Of a stretch of DNA of 64,000 bases, positions 39,729 through 47,698 are shown one piece after another. How positions within the stretch are numbered: the first letter of the stretch is position 1; each line of letters starts with the position of its first letter. A program made the position numbers and the translations under genes. The DNA lies in NCBI RefSeq assembly GCF_902774605.1, contig NZ_CACYJE010000002.1, positions 43,914 to 107,913 of the forward strand, given 5' to 3'. Source of the DNA: an uncultured Methanobrevibacter sp. (GTDB taxonomy: Archaea > Methanobacteriota > Methanobacteria > Methanobacteriales > Methanobacteriaceae). Under the pieces are notes generated by a model. That model was not told where the DNA came from. It did not search any database and saw nothing but the letters and a program-made list of their open reading frames with translations.

Positions 39729-40556
39729 TTGAATTTGAAACATCTATGTTTAACATTCCTAGTATTATGTGCTCTGATTTTAAGCGTCAGTGCGATTTCA
39801 GCTGCAGACAATTCAACAGATGATATCGTTGGCGAATCAGATGATGTTCAATTGGAACAGAATAATGTCGAAACAGCAATTGCCGCTAATGACAGTTCAT
39901 TAAGTTCAAAAAACACATCAGATACTGCTAAAGACACTACCAACACCACATCAAACAAGACAATCGCTAAAAAGCTCAAGGCCACTGCGCCAAACGTATA
40001 TAATACCTATAAGAAAAAAGGATCCTTCAAAATCACCATCAAGGATTCGAATAAAAAGCCGATGAAGACGGTTAAGATCAAAGTCAAGGTTTACACAGGT
40101 AAAAAGTCAAAGACATATACATTGCAAACAAATTCCAAAGGCATTGCAACATTAAGCACCAAGAATCTTAAAAGGGGAACTCATAAAGTTATCATTTCCT
40201 CTGCAAGTAAGGCATATTCTTTGAGCAGAAAGGCATATATTCATATTGGAGTCAAGAAGTCCCTGACCCTTAAATTAGGAAAGACAAAAAAATTTAAAAA
40301 TGGAGATTATTTCCGCTTCTTCAAACAAAGCAGAAACGGGCAATATTACAAGGGAGTGTATGTTGAAAACCTCAGAGTATACAAGGGCAACTTGGATGGA
40401 GCCAAAACCCATCATCTCCTAAAGGCAAAATACACTTTCAAAAACATTAAGGGAATGACCATAACCAAAACCTCAACCAGCAACAACATGTGCAAGACCA
40501 AACTGATCATTGGCTATGAGCCTGTGAGCGCAAAAATAACATACCTTCAGGAATAA
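39729..40556 (+). CDS. Small secreted protein sharing the adhesin basic module
   Basis: A 275-residue protein with a signal sequence ending near SAISAAD (about residue 26), a Ser/Thr/Asn-rich linker (27-80), then a lysine-rich Ig-like module (about 85-175) containing KVKVYTGKKSKTYTLQTNS, almost the same as the last module of the large adhesin just upstream. The C-terminal 100 residues (GDYFRFFKQSRNGQYYKGVY onward) form a different, unrecognised domain. TTG start after GGAGGGTGAATTAA. Probably a wall-associated partner of the upstream protein, arising by partial duplication (inference). Confidence 0.75.
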   Translation: MNLKHLCLTFLVLCALILSVSAISAADNSTDDIVGESDDVQLEQNNVETAIAANDSSLSSKNTSDTAKDTTNTTSNKTIAKKLKATAPNVYNTYKKKGSFKITIKDSNKKPMKTVKIKVKVYTGKKSKTYTLQTNSKGIATLSTKNLKRGTHKVIISSASKAYSLSRKAYIHIGVKKSLTLKLGKTKKFKNGDYFRFFKQSRNGQYYKGVYVENLRVYKGNLDGAKTHHLLKAKYTFKNIKGMTITKTSTSNNMCKTKLIIGYEPVSAKITYLQE

Positions 40557-40575
40557 GAATCACGTATTCTTATTC
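40551..40575. terminator. Bidirectional hairpin joining two stop codons
   Basis: GAATAAGAAT and ATTCTTATTC form a perfect 10-bp stem with loop CACGT. The left arm contains the TAA of the small secreted protein, and the right arm contains the TAA of polB1 on the other strand. One palindrome thus serves the ends of both convergent genes. Confidence 0.6.
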
Positions 40576-42354
40576 TTTCTTATATTTTGCATAAAAACCA
40601 TCAGTATCCGCATATATGGTGTAGAATCCATACTCTTCAGCTTTTTTTATGGAAGACTTGATGTACTGCCTTCCCCAGGATGTGATGGCCTTTGCGCATT
40701 CGAAGGAATACCATCTGAAGCGCGGAAAACCATAGATACCATACATGGTATTCGCCAACCTCTTTATGGCCTGCTGCTGTACGTTCAAGGAAATCTTTTC
40801 CTGCGGGTCGGTCGATGCCTTCATCTCACGTTTTATCCTGAATCTCTCCTGCAGTATCTTGTCGATGACTGACGGGATGAAACCCTGCGGGGACTTCTTG
40901 AACTTGATTCCGTGTTCAGGGGAAATGTTATACTCGTCCTCGTTTTCAATCTCGCCCAAGGTCATGACGTCCGGTGAGATGTTTTTAGAAATGATAATGC
41001 TCGGATACAGGCTTCTGAAGTCAAACTGAACCAGATTTTCATGCAATCCCTTCTCAGGCTCCTTAACGTATCCCCCCTCATTGTCCTCAGCAGAGGCACG
41101 GTCTGCGAAGTTTGACCCCTGCTTGTTGGGCACAACCTCATCGTCAAAGTATGCCTGCTTTACTAAAAACCATTCCGCCTGCTGACCTGTGGCCATACGT
41201 GAAACGTCAAACAATGGCTGGCCGATTATACGGGTCAATTCCAGGTTCAGCGGAAGTGTCTGCTCTGCAATCTTCAGTGTTGAAACCACATCGTCAAGGG
41301 AGTAGTCAAATAGCTTGTCCAGCTCCTCTCCGCCATTGTCCCAGAACTGCCATATGCGCTCGCCGGGAACATCGATTTTCTCTTCGCCGAAAAGCTCATA
41401 GTAAACCCTTTCAAGAGTGTAGCGGTCAAGTGTCATGTACCTGCGCATCACAAGGTACAGGTCAACATGTATCAGCCCCTTGAAGGAGGCTGCATTCGCA
41501 TATCCCCTTCGAATGAACTTGACGGCGGACTCGTCCATTCCAATGTCGAGGTCAACGTCCAGTATCTTTGCGCGGTCCTTGAGGTATGGGAAGTCGAAAT
41601 TGTCGGAGTTGTATCCTACGATAATGTCAACGTTATTGTCCTTGATGATTTTAACGAATTCCTCAATCATCGCCTTTTCAGAATCTACCTGGTTTACGAA
41701 ATCATCCCTCTCGGGGGAGTTGGTTTTTGTGGATATCACCTGGTTCAGGCCGAAGTTGCTTGCAACACCAATCATGATGATTTCATCCTCCTGGGAGTCG
41801 GGCATCCCATGAGGGTTTCTCACTTCCAAGTCGAAGCTCAATATGCGGAACTTCTGAGGGTACTCTGGAACCCTTTCGAGTTTCTCGGTTAATTTTATGA
41901 TCTTCAGGTCCTGCTTGGTGGAGTCAAGGTCCATGAATGATTCGATTTCCTCACCTATGGCCATGACCTCGGTCATAGGTATCACGTCACGGTCCATGAG
42001 GTATCTTCTGTAGAACGGTATGTCGAATTCCCTTATTTGAATCACCGTTTCAAGGTCCCTTAAAGCGTCACGGTTCTTGGCCAATTCCTGAGGGTGCTTG
42101 AATGTCACCTTTATGAATTCCATCGGTATTTGGAAATCCTTCTTTGTCACCTTTTCCACACGGGTCACATCGATATTGTCCTGGATTTCCTGAATGCACT
42201 CATCGATGTCGTCGCTCACCACGTACAGGTATGGTTCGAAGGTGTCGTCAATCAACACAATGTTCTTATCCTCCTCCTTTGAGAATAATCTTATAACCGG
42301 CTTTCCCTCATATGTAACGTAATCTATATCAAGTATAACAACATTTCTCTGCAT
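40570..42354 (-). CDS. polB1: Family B DNA polymerase, N-terminal subunit of split PolB
   Basis: A 594-residue replicative-type DNA polymerase fragment. It holds the N-terminal domain, a 3'-5' exonuclease (Exo I FDLEVR at 174-179, Exo II YNSDNFDFPYL from 248, Exo III YSLDDVVST), polymerase motif A (DFRSLYPSII) and motif B (KRLANTMYGIYGFP). It stops eight residues after motif C (YADTDG, 581-586). The thumb domain is missing. Methanobacteriales are known to encode it as a second polypeptide (MTH208 type), which is not in this window. The ATG follows AGGAGAGGGTTGA and abuts the TGA of the upstream gene. Confidence 0.92.
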   Translation of the reverse strand: MQRNVVILDIDYVTYEGKPVIRLFSKEEDKNIVLIDDTFEPYLYVVSDDIDECIQEIQDNIDVTRVEKVTKKDFQIPMEFIKVTFKHPQELAKNRDALRDLETVIQIREFDIPFYRRYLMDRDVIPMTEVMAIGEEIESFMDLDSTKQDLKIIKLTEKLERVPEYPQKFRILSFDLEVRNPHGMPDSQEDEIIMIGVASNFGLNQVISTKTNSPERDDFVNQVDSEKAMIEEFVKIIKDNNVDIIVGYNSDNFDFPYLKDRAKILDVDLDIGMDESAVKFIRRGYANAASFKGLIHVDLYLVMRRYMTLDRYTLERVYYELFGEEKIDVPGERIWQFWDNGGEELDKLFDYSLDDVVSTLKIAEQTLPLNLELTRIIGQPLFDVSRMATGQQAEWFLVKQAYFDDEVVPNKQGSNFADRASAEDNEGGYVKEPEKGLHENLVQFDFRSLYPSIIISKNISPDVMTLGEIENEDEYNISPEHGIKFKKSPQGFIPSVIDKILQERFRIKREMKASTDPQEKISLNVQQQAIKRLANTMYGIYGFPRFRWYSFECAKAITSWGRQYIKSSIKKAEEYGFYTIYADTDGFYAKYKKE

Positions 42355-43377
42355 TCAACCCTCTCCTAAAATGTATTCCTTCCTGTAGCTGTCAAGCACT
42401 GCATAGGTGATTCCAAGTATCAGCGGCCCGACTATGAATCCGACGATTCCATACACCAGCGGTCCGGATAAGAACCCTATTAATAGAATCAGCGGATGAA
42501 TGTCTGCGTAGTGGCTGGACAGTGCTGGCCTTATGTACATGTCGATTGTGCTTAGGAAGAATCCGAACAATAGCACGATTACGGCTCTTGGATAGTTTCC
42601 GGCCATTATGTCCATGAAAAACAGTGCCCAGTAGATTGGCCATGGTCCGAAAACCGGTATCAGCTGCAGTATTCCAGTAATTACCCCCAGGAATATCCCA
42701 TACGGATAGCCCAATAATGAGTATCCTATAGCTGCGAATATTCCGATTATCACTGATGTGAGGAAATGCCCGTAGAATATGCTTCTAAGCACGTCCTTGA
42801 CTGACTGGACGGTGTTGTCGAAGAATTCCTTTGAATCGTCCGGCACGAAATCCCTCATGAAGCTTAAGCACTTGTCCCCATCCCTCACGAAGTAGAACAC
42901 TGAACATACCAATATAAACAGGTCAAGGGTAATGTTCATGAGGCTGCCTGCAAATTTCACGAGGTAGTTCAGTAGGTATCTGCCGATTTCATGCATGGAT
43001 GAGTTGATCTGAGATGATATTGAGTTGATGTCGATGCTCCATGGCAGGTACGCGCTTACCGATGACAGCGTTGCGTTGATGTCCGTTGCTGAGTTTGTTG
43101 CCAGAAAACCTGACAGCATTCCTGACAATTCGAATACTATATATGCAATCAGCAGTATCAATGGTATCAGTATGACAACCATTGCAAGCAGTATTGAGAT
43201 TGAGGAGTATTTGAGCTTGGACTGTATCCGGCGGGCAACCGGCCTTACGCCGTAGGCGAGTATTGCTCCCAGGATGACCATGTTCAAGACTGGGAATATT
43301 ATCATTGAGGAAACTACCAATAGGAATATTACCAATAGTATTGGCGGCGTCAGGTATTCCTTAATATCCCTTCCCAT
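42355..43377 (-). CDS. AI-2E family transporter-like membrane protein
   Basis: A 340-residue membrane protein of the AI-2E/PerM family with about eight helices: two at the N-terminus (PPILLVIFLLVVSSMIIFPV and the next), a large extracytosolic loop (about 95-140), then a helical C-terminal half with FGPWPIYWALFFMD and LSSHYADIHPLILLIGF. Family members export diverse small molecules or ions. The substrate here is unknown. Its stop codon is followed without a gap by the polB1 ATG, so the two are co-translated despite unrelated roles. Confidence 0.85.
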   Translation of the reverse strand: MGRDIKEYLTPPILLVIFLLVVSSMIIFPVLNMVILGAILAYGVRPVARRIQSKLKYSSISILLAMVVILIPLILLIAYIVFELSGMLSGFLATNSATDINATLSSVSAYLPWSIDINSISSQINSSMHEIGRYLLNYLVKFAGSLMNITLDLFILVCSVFYFVRDGDKCLSFMRDFVPDDSKEFFDNTVQSVKDVLRSIFYGHFLTSVIIGIFAAIGYSLLGYPYGIFLGVITGILQLIPVFGPWPIYWALFFMDIMAGNYPRAVIVLLFGFFLSTIDMYIRPALSSHYADIHPLILLIGFLSGPLVYGIVGFIVGPLILGITYAVLDSYRKEYILGEG

Positions 43378-43394
43378 TTCAATCCCTTTTCAAT

Positions 43395-44192
43395 TTAGTA
43401 TTTCACGCCTGATGCGTCACGGCGATACTTTGCAAACTCGGTTATCTTTTCAATCTTATCGTTCTCGAATACCGGTCCTTCAACGCAGATTCTCCATCCT
43501 TCGCTGTCAACGCAGCATTGGCCGCAGACTCCCAGGGCGCATTTCATGTATCTTTCAAGGGAGTATTGTGCTGGGATGTCGGATGATTCCAGTATTTCGA
43601 AGATTCCCTTCATCATTATCTCAGGGCCGCATACGAATCCGTAATCGTAAGTGTTGTCCTGAAGCAAGTCCTCGAGGCAGTTTGTTGCAAATCCTTCAAA
43701 GCCATAGCTTCCGTCATCAGTGCACGGGTTGACGTCAACGCCAATGCTTTCCAATGAGTCCAAAAACAGTAGTTCATCCTTGGTTTGGGCCGCTGAAATG
43801 ACAGTGATATCATTATCCCCTGCCAAATCACTTGCAATCGCATTGACTGGGGCCATTCCGACCCCTCCGCCGATGGCTATGATTTTCTTGCCCTTGAATG
43901 AGTTGTCAAAGCCGTGACCGTAGCTTCCCCTTACACCTATCTTATCACCGACTTCGAGCTCATGAAGCTGTGATGTGAACTCGCCGATGTTTTTAACTGT
44001 TATTGCAAGCTCGTCATCGTTGATTTGTGAAATGGACATTGGCTTTTCATTGCTGAAGTTCCAAATCATCAGAAACTCGCCGGGATTCGGTTTGCCCAGG
44101 GTTTCAAAATCCCAATCGAACTTGAATGTCTTGATTGTTGGTGTTTCAGTGATTATCTCTTTTATCTCTACGATTTTAGGTTCATTAATCAT
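43395..44192 (-). CDS. pyrK: PyrK, dihydroorotate dehydrogenase electron transfer subunit
   Basis: A 265-residue FAD- and [2Fe-2S]-binding subunit that passes electrons from dihydroorotate dehydrogenase to NAD. An N-terminal ferredoxin-reductase-like FAD domain (about 1-95), an NAD-binding domain with IAIGGGVGMAPVNAIASDL, and the C-terminal cluster CALGVCGQCCVDSEGWRIC that ligates the 2Fe-2S centre. The ATG at 44192 overlaps the pyrD stop by eight bases (ATGATTAA). The start at 44216 lies further inside pyrD. Confidence 0.93.
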   Translation of the reverse strand: MINEPKIVEIKEIITETPTIKTFKFDWDFETLGKPNPGEFLMIWNFSNEKPMSISQINDDELAITVKNIGEFTSQLHELEVGDKIGVRGSYGHGFDNSFKGKKIIAIGGGVGMAPVNAIASDLAGDNDITVISAAQTKDELLFLDSLESIGVDVNPCTDDGSYGFEGFATNCLEDLLQDNTYDYGFVCGPEIMMKGIFEILESSDIPAQYSLERYMKCALGVCGQCCVDSEGWRICVEGPVFENDKIEKITEFAKYRRDASGVKY

Positions 44193-45090
44193 GTGCAATC
44201 CCCACCATTTCATCAATTGACTTGTAGCCCTTATCGGTCATGAAATTCTTTAATCCTTCATTTATTTTACCGAAGACTTCAACGCCCTCATCCATGATGG
44301 CGGTTCCAATCTGCACTGCACGGGCTCCGGCGAAGATGAATTCGACAACATCCTCGAAAGTGTATATTCCGCCGACTCCTATCAATGGAATGTCCACTGC
44401 CTCGTAGACTGAGTAGACGTTGCGTATCGCTATTGGCTTGATAGCCTTTCCACTCATTCCCCCGAACTTGTTTGACAATACGGGTTTTGCAACATCGATG
44501 TTGATTTTCATGCCTGGGCCGAGAGTGTTTATGAGTGACAGGCAATCAGCACCCGCATCCTCACAGGTCCTGGCGATTTCGGTAATGTCGGTGACGTTCG
44601 GTGTCAGCTTGGCGATGATCGGCACGTCACTTGCGTCCTTGGATGCTGAGACTATGGTGTGTGACAAGTCGCAGCTTTGACCGATTGACGCTCCGTAGCC
44701 TTCCATTGCATGAGGACATGAAATGTTGAGCTCTATCATGTCAACGTATTCCTGCACTTCCTCGACGAGTGTTGAAAACTCATCCGGGTTTGCCCCATAG
44801 ATTGACGCTATCACCACGTTGCCGCCATGGTCGATTTTTTTAAGCTCCTCCCTGAAATTCTCAACGCCCGGATTTGACAATCCAATGGCGTTTATTATTC
44901 CCCCTTCAACCGCAACGGTTGTAGGGTTTACGTATCCCGGGTGAGGGTTGAGTGAAAATGACTTTGACACCACTCCCCCTGCACCTGATTTCAATATCCA
45001 ATTCATTGATGAGGCGTTGCTTCCCATTATTCCGGCCGCCAGCATCAATGGGTTTTGGAATTCAACTCCACAAACATTAGTTTTTAACAT
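44185..45090 (-). CDS. pyrD: PyrD, dihydroorotate dehydrogenase catalytic subunit (class 1B)
   Basis: A 301-residue FMN enzyme of pyrimidine synthesis. NPLMLAAGIMGSNASSMNW and the phosphate-binding IPLIGVGGIYTFEDVVEFIF are typical. The association with PyrK makes it the NAD-linked class 1B form, whose active-site base is a cysteine. NISCPHAMEGYG is seen at about 130-141. Coupled by overlap to pyrK. Confidence 0.94.
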   Translation of the reverse strand: MLKTNVCGVEFQNPLMLAAGIMGSNASSMNWILKSGAGGVVSKSFSLNPHPGYVNPTTVAVEGGIINAIGLSNPGVENFREELKKIDHGGNVVIASIYGANPDEFSTLVEEVQEYVDMIELNISCPHAMEGYGASIGQSCDLSHTIVSASKDASDVPIIAKLTPNVTDITEIARTCEDAGADCLSLINTLGPGMKINIDVAKPVLSNKFGGMSGKAIKPIAIRNVYSVYEAVDIPLIGVGGIYTFEDVVEFIFAGARAVQIGTAIMDEGVEVFGKINEGLKNFMTDKGYKSIDEMVGIAHD

Positions 45091-45110
45091 ATTATCAACT
45101 TTGTAATTAA

Positions 45111-45653
45111 TTACTTATTAGTTTTTGTAAGATTGTCAATGATTTCCTGATACTTTTCATTCTGCAGTTTTAAACTGATTATGTTGGTCTTGTTGGATTT
45201 GACTATTTCCTCATTGGACTTGGTGAGATTGTTAATCATATCATCCTGTTTTTCAATAATCAAGTCCTTTTGATGCAATAGTTCCTCGTACTGTTTAGAG
45301 ATTTTCCTCAACTGGATTTCAAGCTCCTCAGAGGTTGTCTTGATTTGACTCTTGTAGTCGTCAACCAATGTCCTCAGGTACTTGACCTGGTCATGCTTAT
45401 CATCAATGATGGCATCCTTTTCTGCTAGCTTTTCCTGCAAATCGTCAAGCTCCTTGATTCTTGCCTTGTCATAATCTATCTTGGTGTCGAGCTTATCCTC
45501 CAGGTTCTTCTTCTCATACTTCAGCCTGGTGGAGTACAGCTTAAGCTTGTTGATTTCCTCGTTCTTGCTTTCAAGCTCCAATGCCAGCTCATCGATTTCG
45601 GCACTTTTCAGTTCAATCTCATTTTTCAAATCTCTAAAACTTTGCTTTGACAT
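45111..45653 (-). CDS. Coiled-coil protein of unknown function
   Basis: A 180-residue, highly charged protein that is coiled coil almost throughout. Heptad-like Leu/Ile spacing runs from EIELKSAEIDELALELESK to the end, without cysteines or membrane segments. I do not recognise a family. It lies 20 bases upstream of pyrD on the same strand and 65 bases from divergent nop5. It could be a scaffold or segregation-related protein, but nothing in the sequence proves that. Confidence 0.65.
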   Translation of the reverse strand: MSKQSFRDLKNEIELKSAEIDELALELESKNEEINKLKLYSTRLKYEKKNLEDKLDTKIDYDKARIKELDDLQEKLAEKDAIIDDKHDQVKYLRTLVDDYKSQIKTTSEELEIQLRKISKQYEELLHQKDLIIEKQDDMINNLTKSNEEIVKSNKTNIISLKLQNEKYQEIIDNLTKTNK

Positions 45654-45718
45654 ACATTTAATACTTTAATATTTCATCATAAAAATACTTATTAAAAATA
45701 AAATGAATAACATATCTT

Positions 45719-46870
45719 ATGGAATGCTATATAACTTATTGTGTTAAGGGCTATTTCGCCTTTAACAGTGAAAATGAACTGATTTGTGAGAAATTGTTCC
45801 CTGAAGATGAAATAATCGACAGGCTGGTTGACATAAACAACAAGCAAATCGTGAGTGAGGAATTGGAAATCATCAATGAACTCAGCGAGGATTATGATGA
45901 GATTATCATAGAGTCAAACAAGAGGCTGTCCGATTATGATAACGATAAGATAACCATCAAAAACCCCAATCCTGCCGGAGAGTACTTGAGAAGCAATTAT
46001 GAAGAGTTCGATTTGGATGACGATAGCTTGAGTGCAATCTATCAAAACCTTGCAATCTACAGGATCAAAAAGGAATCTGCCAGTGAGGACAAGCACCTGA
46101 TTCAGGCGATCAATTCCATTGATGAGATTGACGAGAGTATTTCAAAGCTTATCGAAAGGATTCGCGAATGGTATGCATTGTACTTCCCTGAAATGGATGT
46201 CATCAAGAACAATGAAACCTACATCAGGCTGATTTCCGAAAACCTGAGCAAGGATGAAATCGTCAAGGCAAAGCCGGAAGCATTCCCCAACAACATAATT
46301 GACCTTGAGGACGACATCAACCCCGAAGACCTTGAAATCATGAACAATTACGCCAAATCCATCCATGAGCTGCAGAAGTCACGACATGACATTGAGGATT
46401 ACATTGACCACAAGATGGAAAGCATTGCGCCTAACCTCAGGCTGCTTGTGGGACCTACATTGGGCGCAAAGCTGATATCACATGCCGGTGGAATAAGGCG
46501 CCTTGCAATGTATCCTTCAAGCACCGTTCAGATAATGGGTGCTGAAAAGGCACTGTTCAGGCACCTTAAAAGCGGAGACAGGCCTCCGAAATACGGATTG
46601 ATTTACCAGCATCCACAGGTGAGGGGCGCCAAATGGTGGAACCGTGGAAAGATTGCCAGGATGCTTGCAGGAAGAATATCCCTTGCCGTCAGGCGTGACG
46701 TCTTCACCAAGAGCTTTGACGAGAATGTTGCAGACGAGTTCAAGCAGAATGTTGAAGAGATAGAGAAGAACAATCCTTTTCCAACCAAGACCACTAAAAA
46801 AAGAAACGAAGAAAAGGGAAAACGCAAAGGCAAGAAGAGAAAAGGCAAGAAAAAAAGGAAGAGGAGGTAG
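45719..46870 (+). CDS. nop5: Nop5, box C/D RNP core protein
   Basis: Archaeal Nop5/Nop56/58 homologue, the scaffold that joins L7Ae-bound box C/D guide RNA to fibrillarin for 2'-O-methylation of rRNA and tRNA. The 383-residue protein has an N-terminal fibrillarin-binding domain, a coiled coil (about 110-230) and the Nop domain with LVGPTLGAKLISHAGGIRRL, MGAEKALFRHL and HPQVRGAKWWNRGKIARML. The tail (about 355-383) is almost pure Lys/Arg. No ribosome binding site is seen, so the message may be leaderless. It heads nop5-flpA. Confidence 0.95.
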   Translation: MECYITYCVKGYFAFNSENELICEKLFPEDEIIDRLVDINNKQIVSEELEIINELSEDYDEIIIESNKRLSDYDNDKITIKNPNPAGEYLRSNYEEFDLDDDSLSAIYQNLAIYRIKKESASEDKHLIQAINSIDEIDESISKLIERIREWYALYFPEMDVIKNNETYIRLISENLSKDEIVKAKPEAFPNNIIDLEDDINPEDLEIMNNYAKSIHELQKSRHDIEDYIDHKMESIAPNLRLLVGPTLGAKLISHAGGIRRLAMYPSSTVQIMGAEKALFRHLKSGDRPPKYGLIYQHPQVRGAKWWNRGKIARMLAGRISLAVRRDVFTKSFDENVADEFKQNVEEIEKNNPFPTKTTKKRNEEKGKRKGKKRKGKKKRKRR

Positions 46871-46873
46871 AGC

Positions 46874-47515
46874 ATGAAAGTTTATTTTAAGGACGACAAC
46901 GTTGCAACCAAAAACCTGACACCCGGAATATCAGTCTATGGAGAGGAGCTGATACAGGAGGATGAGGAGTACAGGATATGGAATCCTAGACGTTCAAAAT
47001 TGGCAGCTGCGCTTTTAAACGGTTTGGAAAATCTGGAGCTTGAGGAGACTTCAAAAGTATTGTACCTTGGCGCTTCAACCGGAACCACCGTTTCACACAT
47101 TTCAGACATTGTGATTGACGGAAGGATTTATGCAGTTGAGTTTTCACCGACCACTGCCAAAAAGCTAGTTCGGCTTTCACGTCAGAGACCTAACATTGCT
47201 CCGATTTTAGGCGATGCAACCAAACCCAAAGGATATTTGAACCTTGTTGAAAAATCAGACCTGGTATACTGTGATGTTGCTCAGCCAACACAGACAGAAC
47301 TGTTTATGAGAAACATGAACCTGCTTGCAAAGGATGATGGTGTTGGTCTTTTAATGATTAAGGCCAGAAGTATTGATGTTGTGCAGAAACCTAAAAAGAT
47401 TTTCAAGGAACAAGAGAGGAAATTGAAGGAGAAAGGTTTTAAGATTATTGAAAAAATTAAATTGGAACCTTACGAAAAAGACCATATTGCCTTGCTTGTT
47501 GAGAAAAATTTTTAA
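46874..47515 (+). CDS. flpA: FlpA, fibrillarin-like 2'-O-methyltransferase
   Basis: A 213-residue fibrillarin homologue, the catalytic subunit of the box C/D RNP. SAM motif VLYLGASTGTTVSHISDI (about 56-73), then YAVEFSPTTAKKLV and LVYCDVAQPTQTELF, with the catalytic K-D-K residues in the expected places. The eukaryotic GAR domain is absent, as usual in archaea. Three bases after nop5, with GAGGAGGTAG overlapping the nop5 stop. Confidence 0.95.
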   Translation: MKVYFKDDNVATKNLTPGISVYGEELIQEDEEYRIWNPRRSKLAAALLNGLENLELEETSKVLYLGASTGTTVSHISDIVIDGRIYAVEFSPTTAKKLVRLSRQRPNIAPILGDATKPKGYLNLVEKSDLVYCDVAQPTQTELFMRNMNLLAKDDGVGLLMIKARSIDVVQKPKKIFKEQERKLKEKGFKIIEKIKLEPYEKDHIALLVEKNF

Positions 47516-47662
47516 AAAAAATAGCTTGATTTTTGGGTGACAATCAAGCAGAAAATAACTCTGATAACATTAAAAAATTACTACAAAAATCGTCAATTAG
47601 TAATACTTAGATAGGTATCAAAATATATCAAGCTTTTGATACCTCACCAATTTAATAGTTTG
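47510..47662 (+). repeat. Dispersed repeat, copy A
   Basis: First of three same-orientation copies (A here, B at 49380-49802, C at 54240-54625). It shares with B an uninterrupted identical stretch of over 30 bases starting near 47580 (CTACAAAAATCGTCAATTAG and onward through TAATACTTAGATA). It also contains two hairpins: GCTTGAT...ATCAAGC (about 47524-47549) and a perfect 10-bp stem GGTATCAAAA/TTTTGATACC (47614-47643), the latter decayed in B. It lies between flpA and the 3' end of the ATPase gene. Confidence 0.7.
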
Positions 47663-47698
47663 AATTTCATCCTAAAAAAAAACTTGACACATATTTTT

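Noticed and set aside
41112..41892. Several plus-strand frames of 120-140 residues opposite polB1
   Set aside because: All lie antisense to the exonuclease domain, overlap each other in different frames and show no protein-like features.
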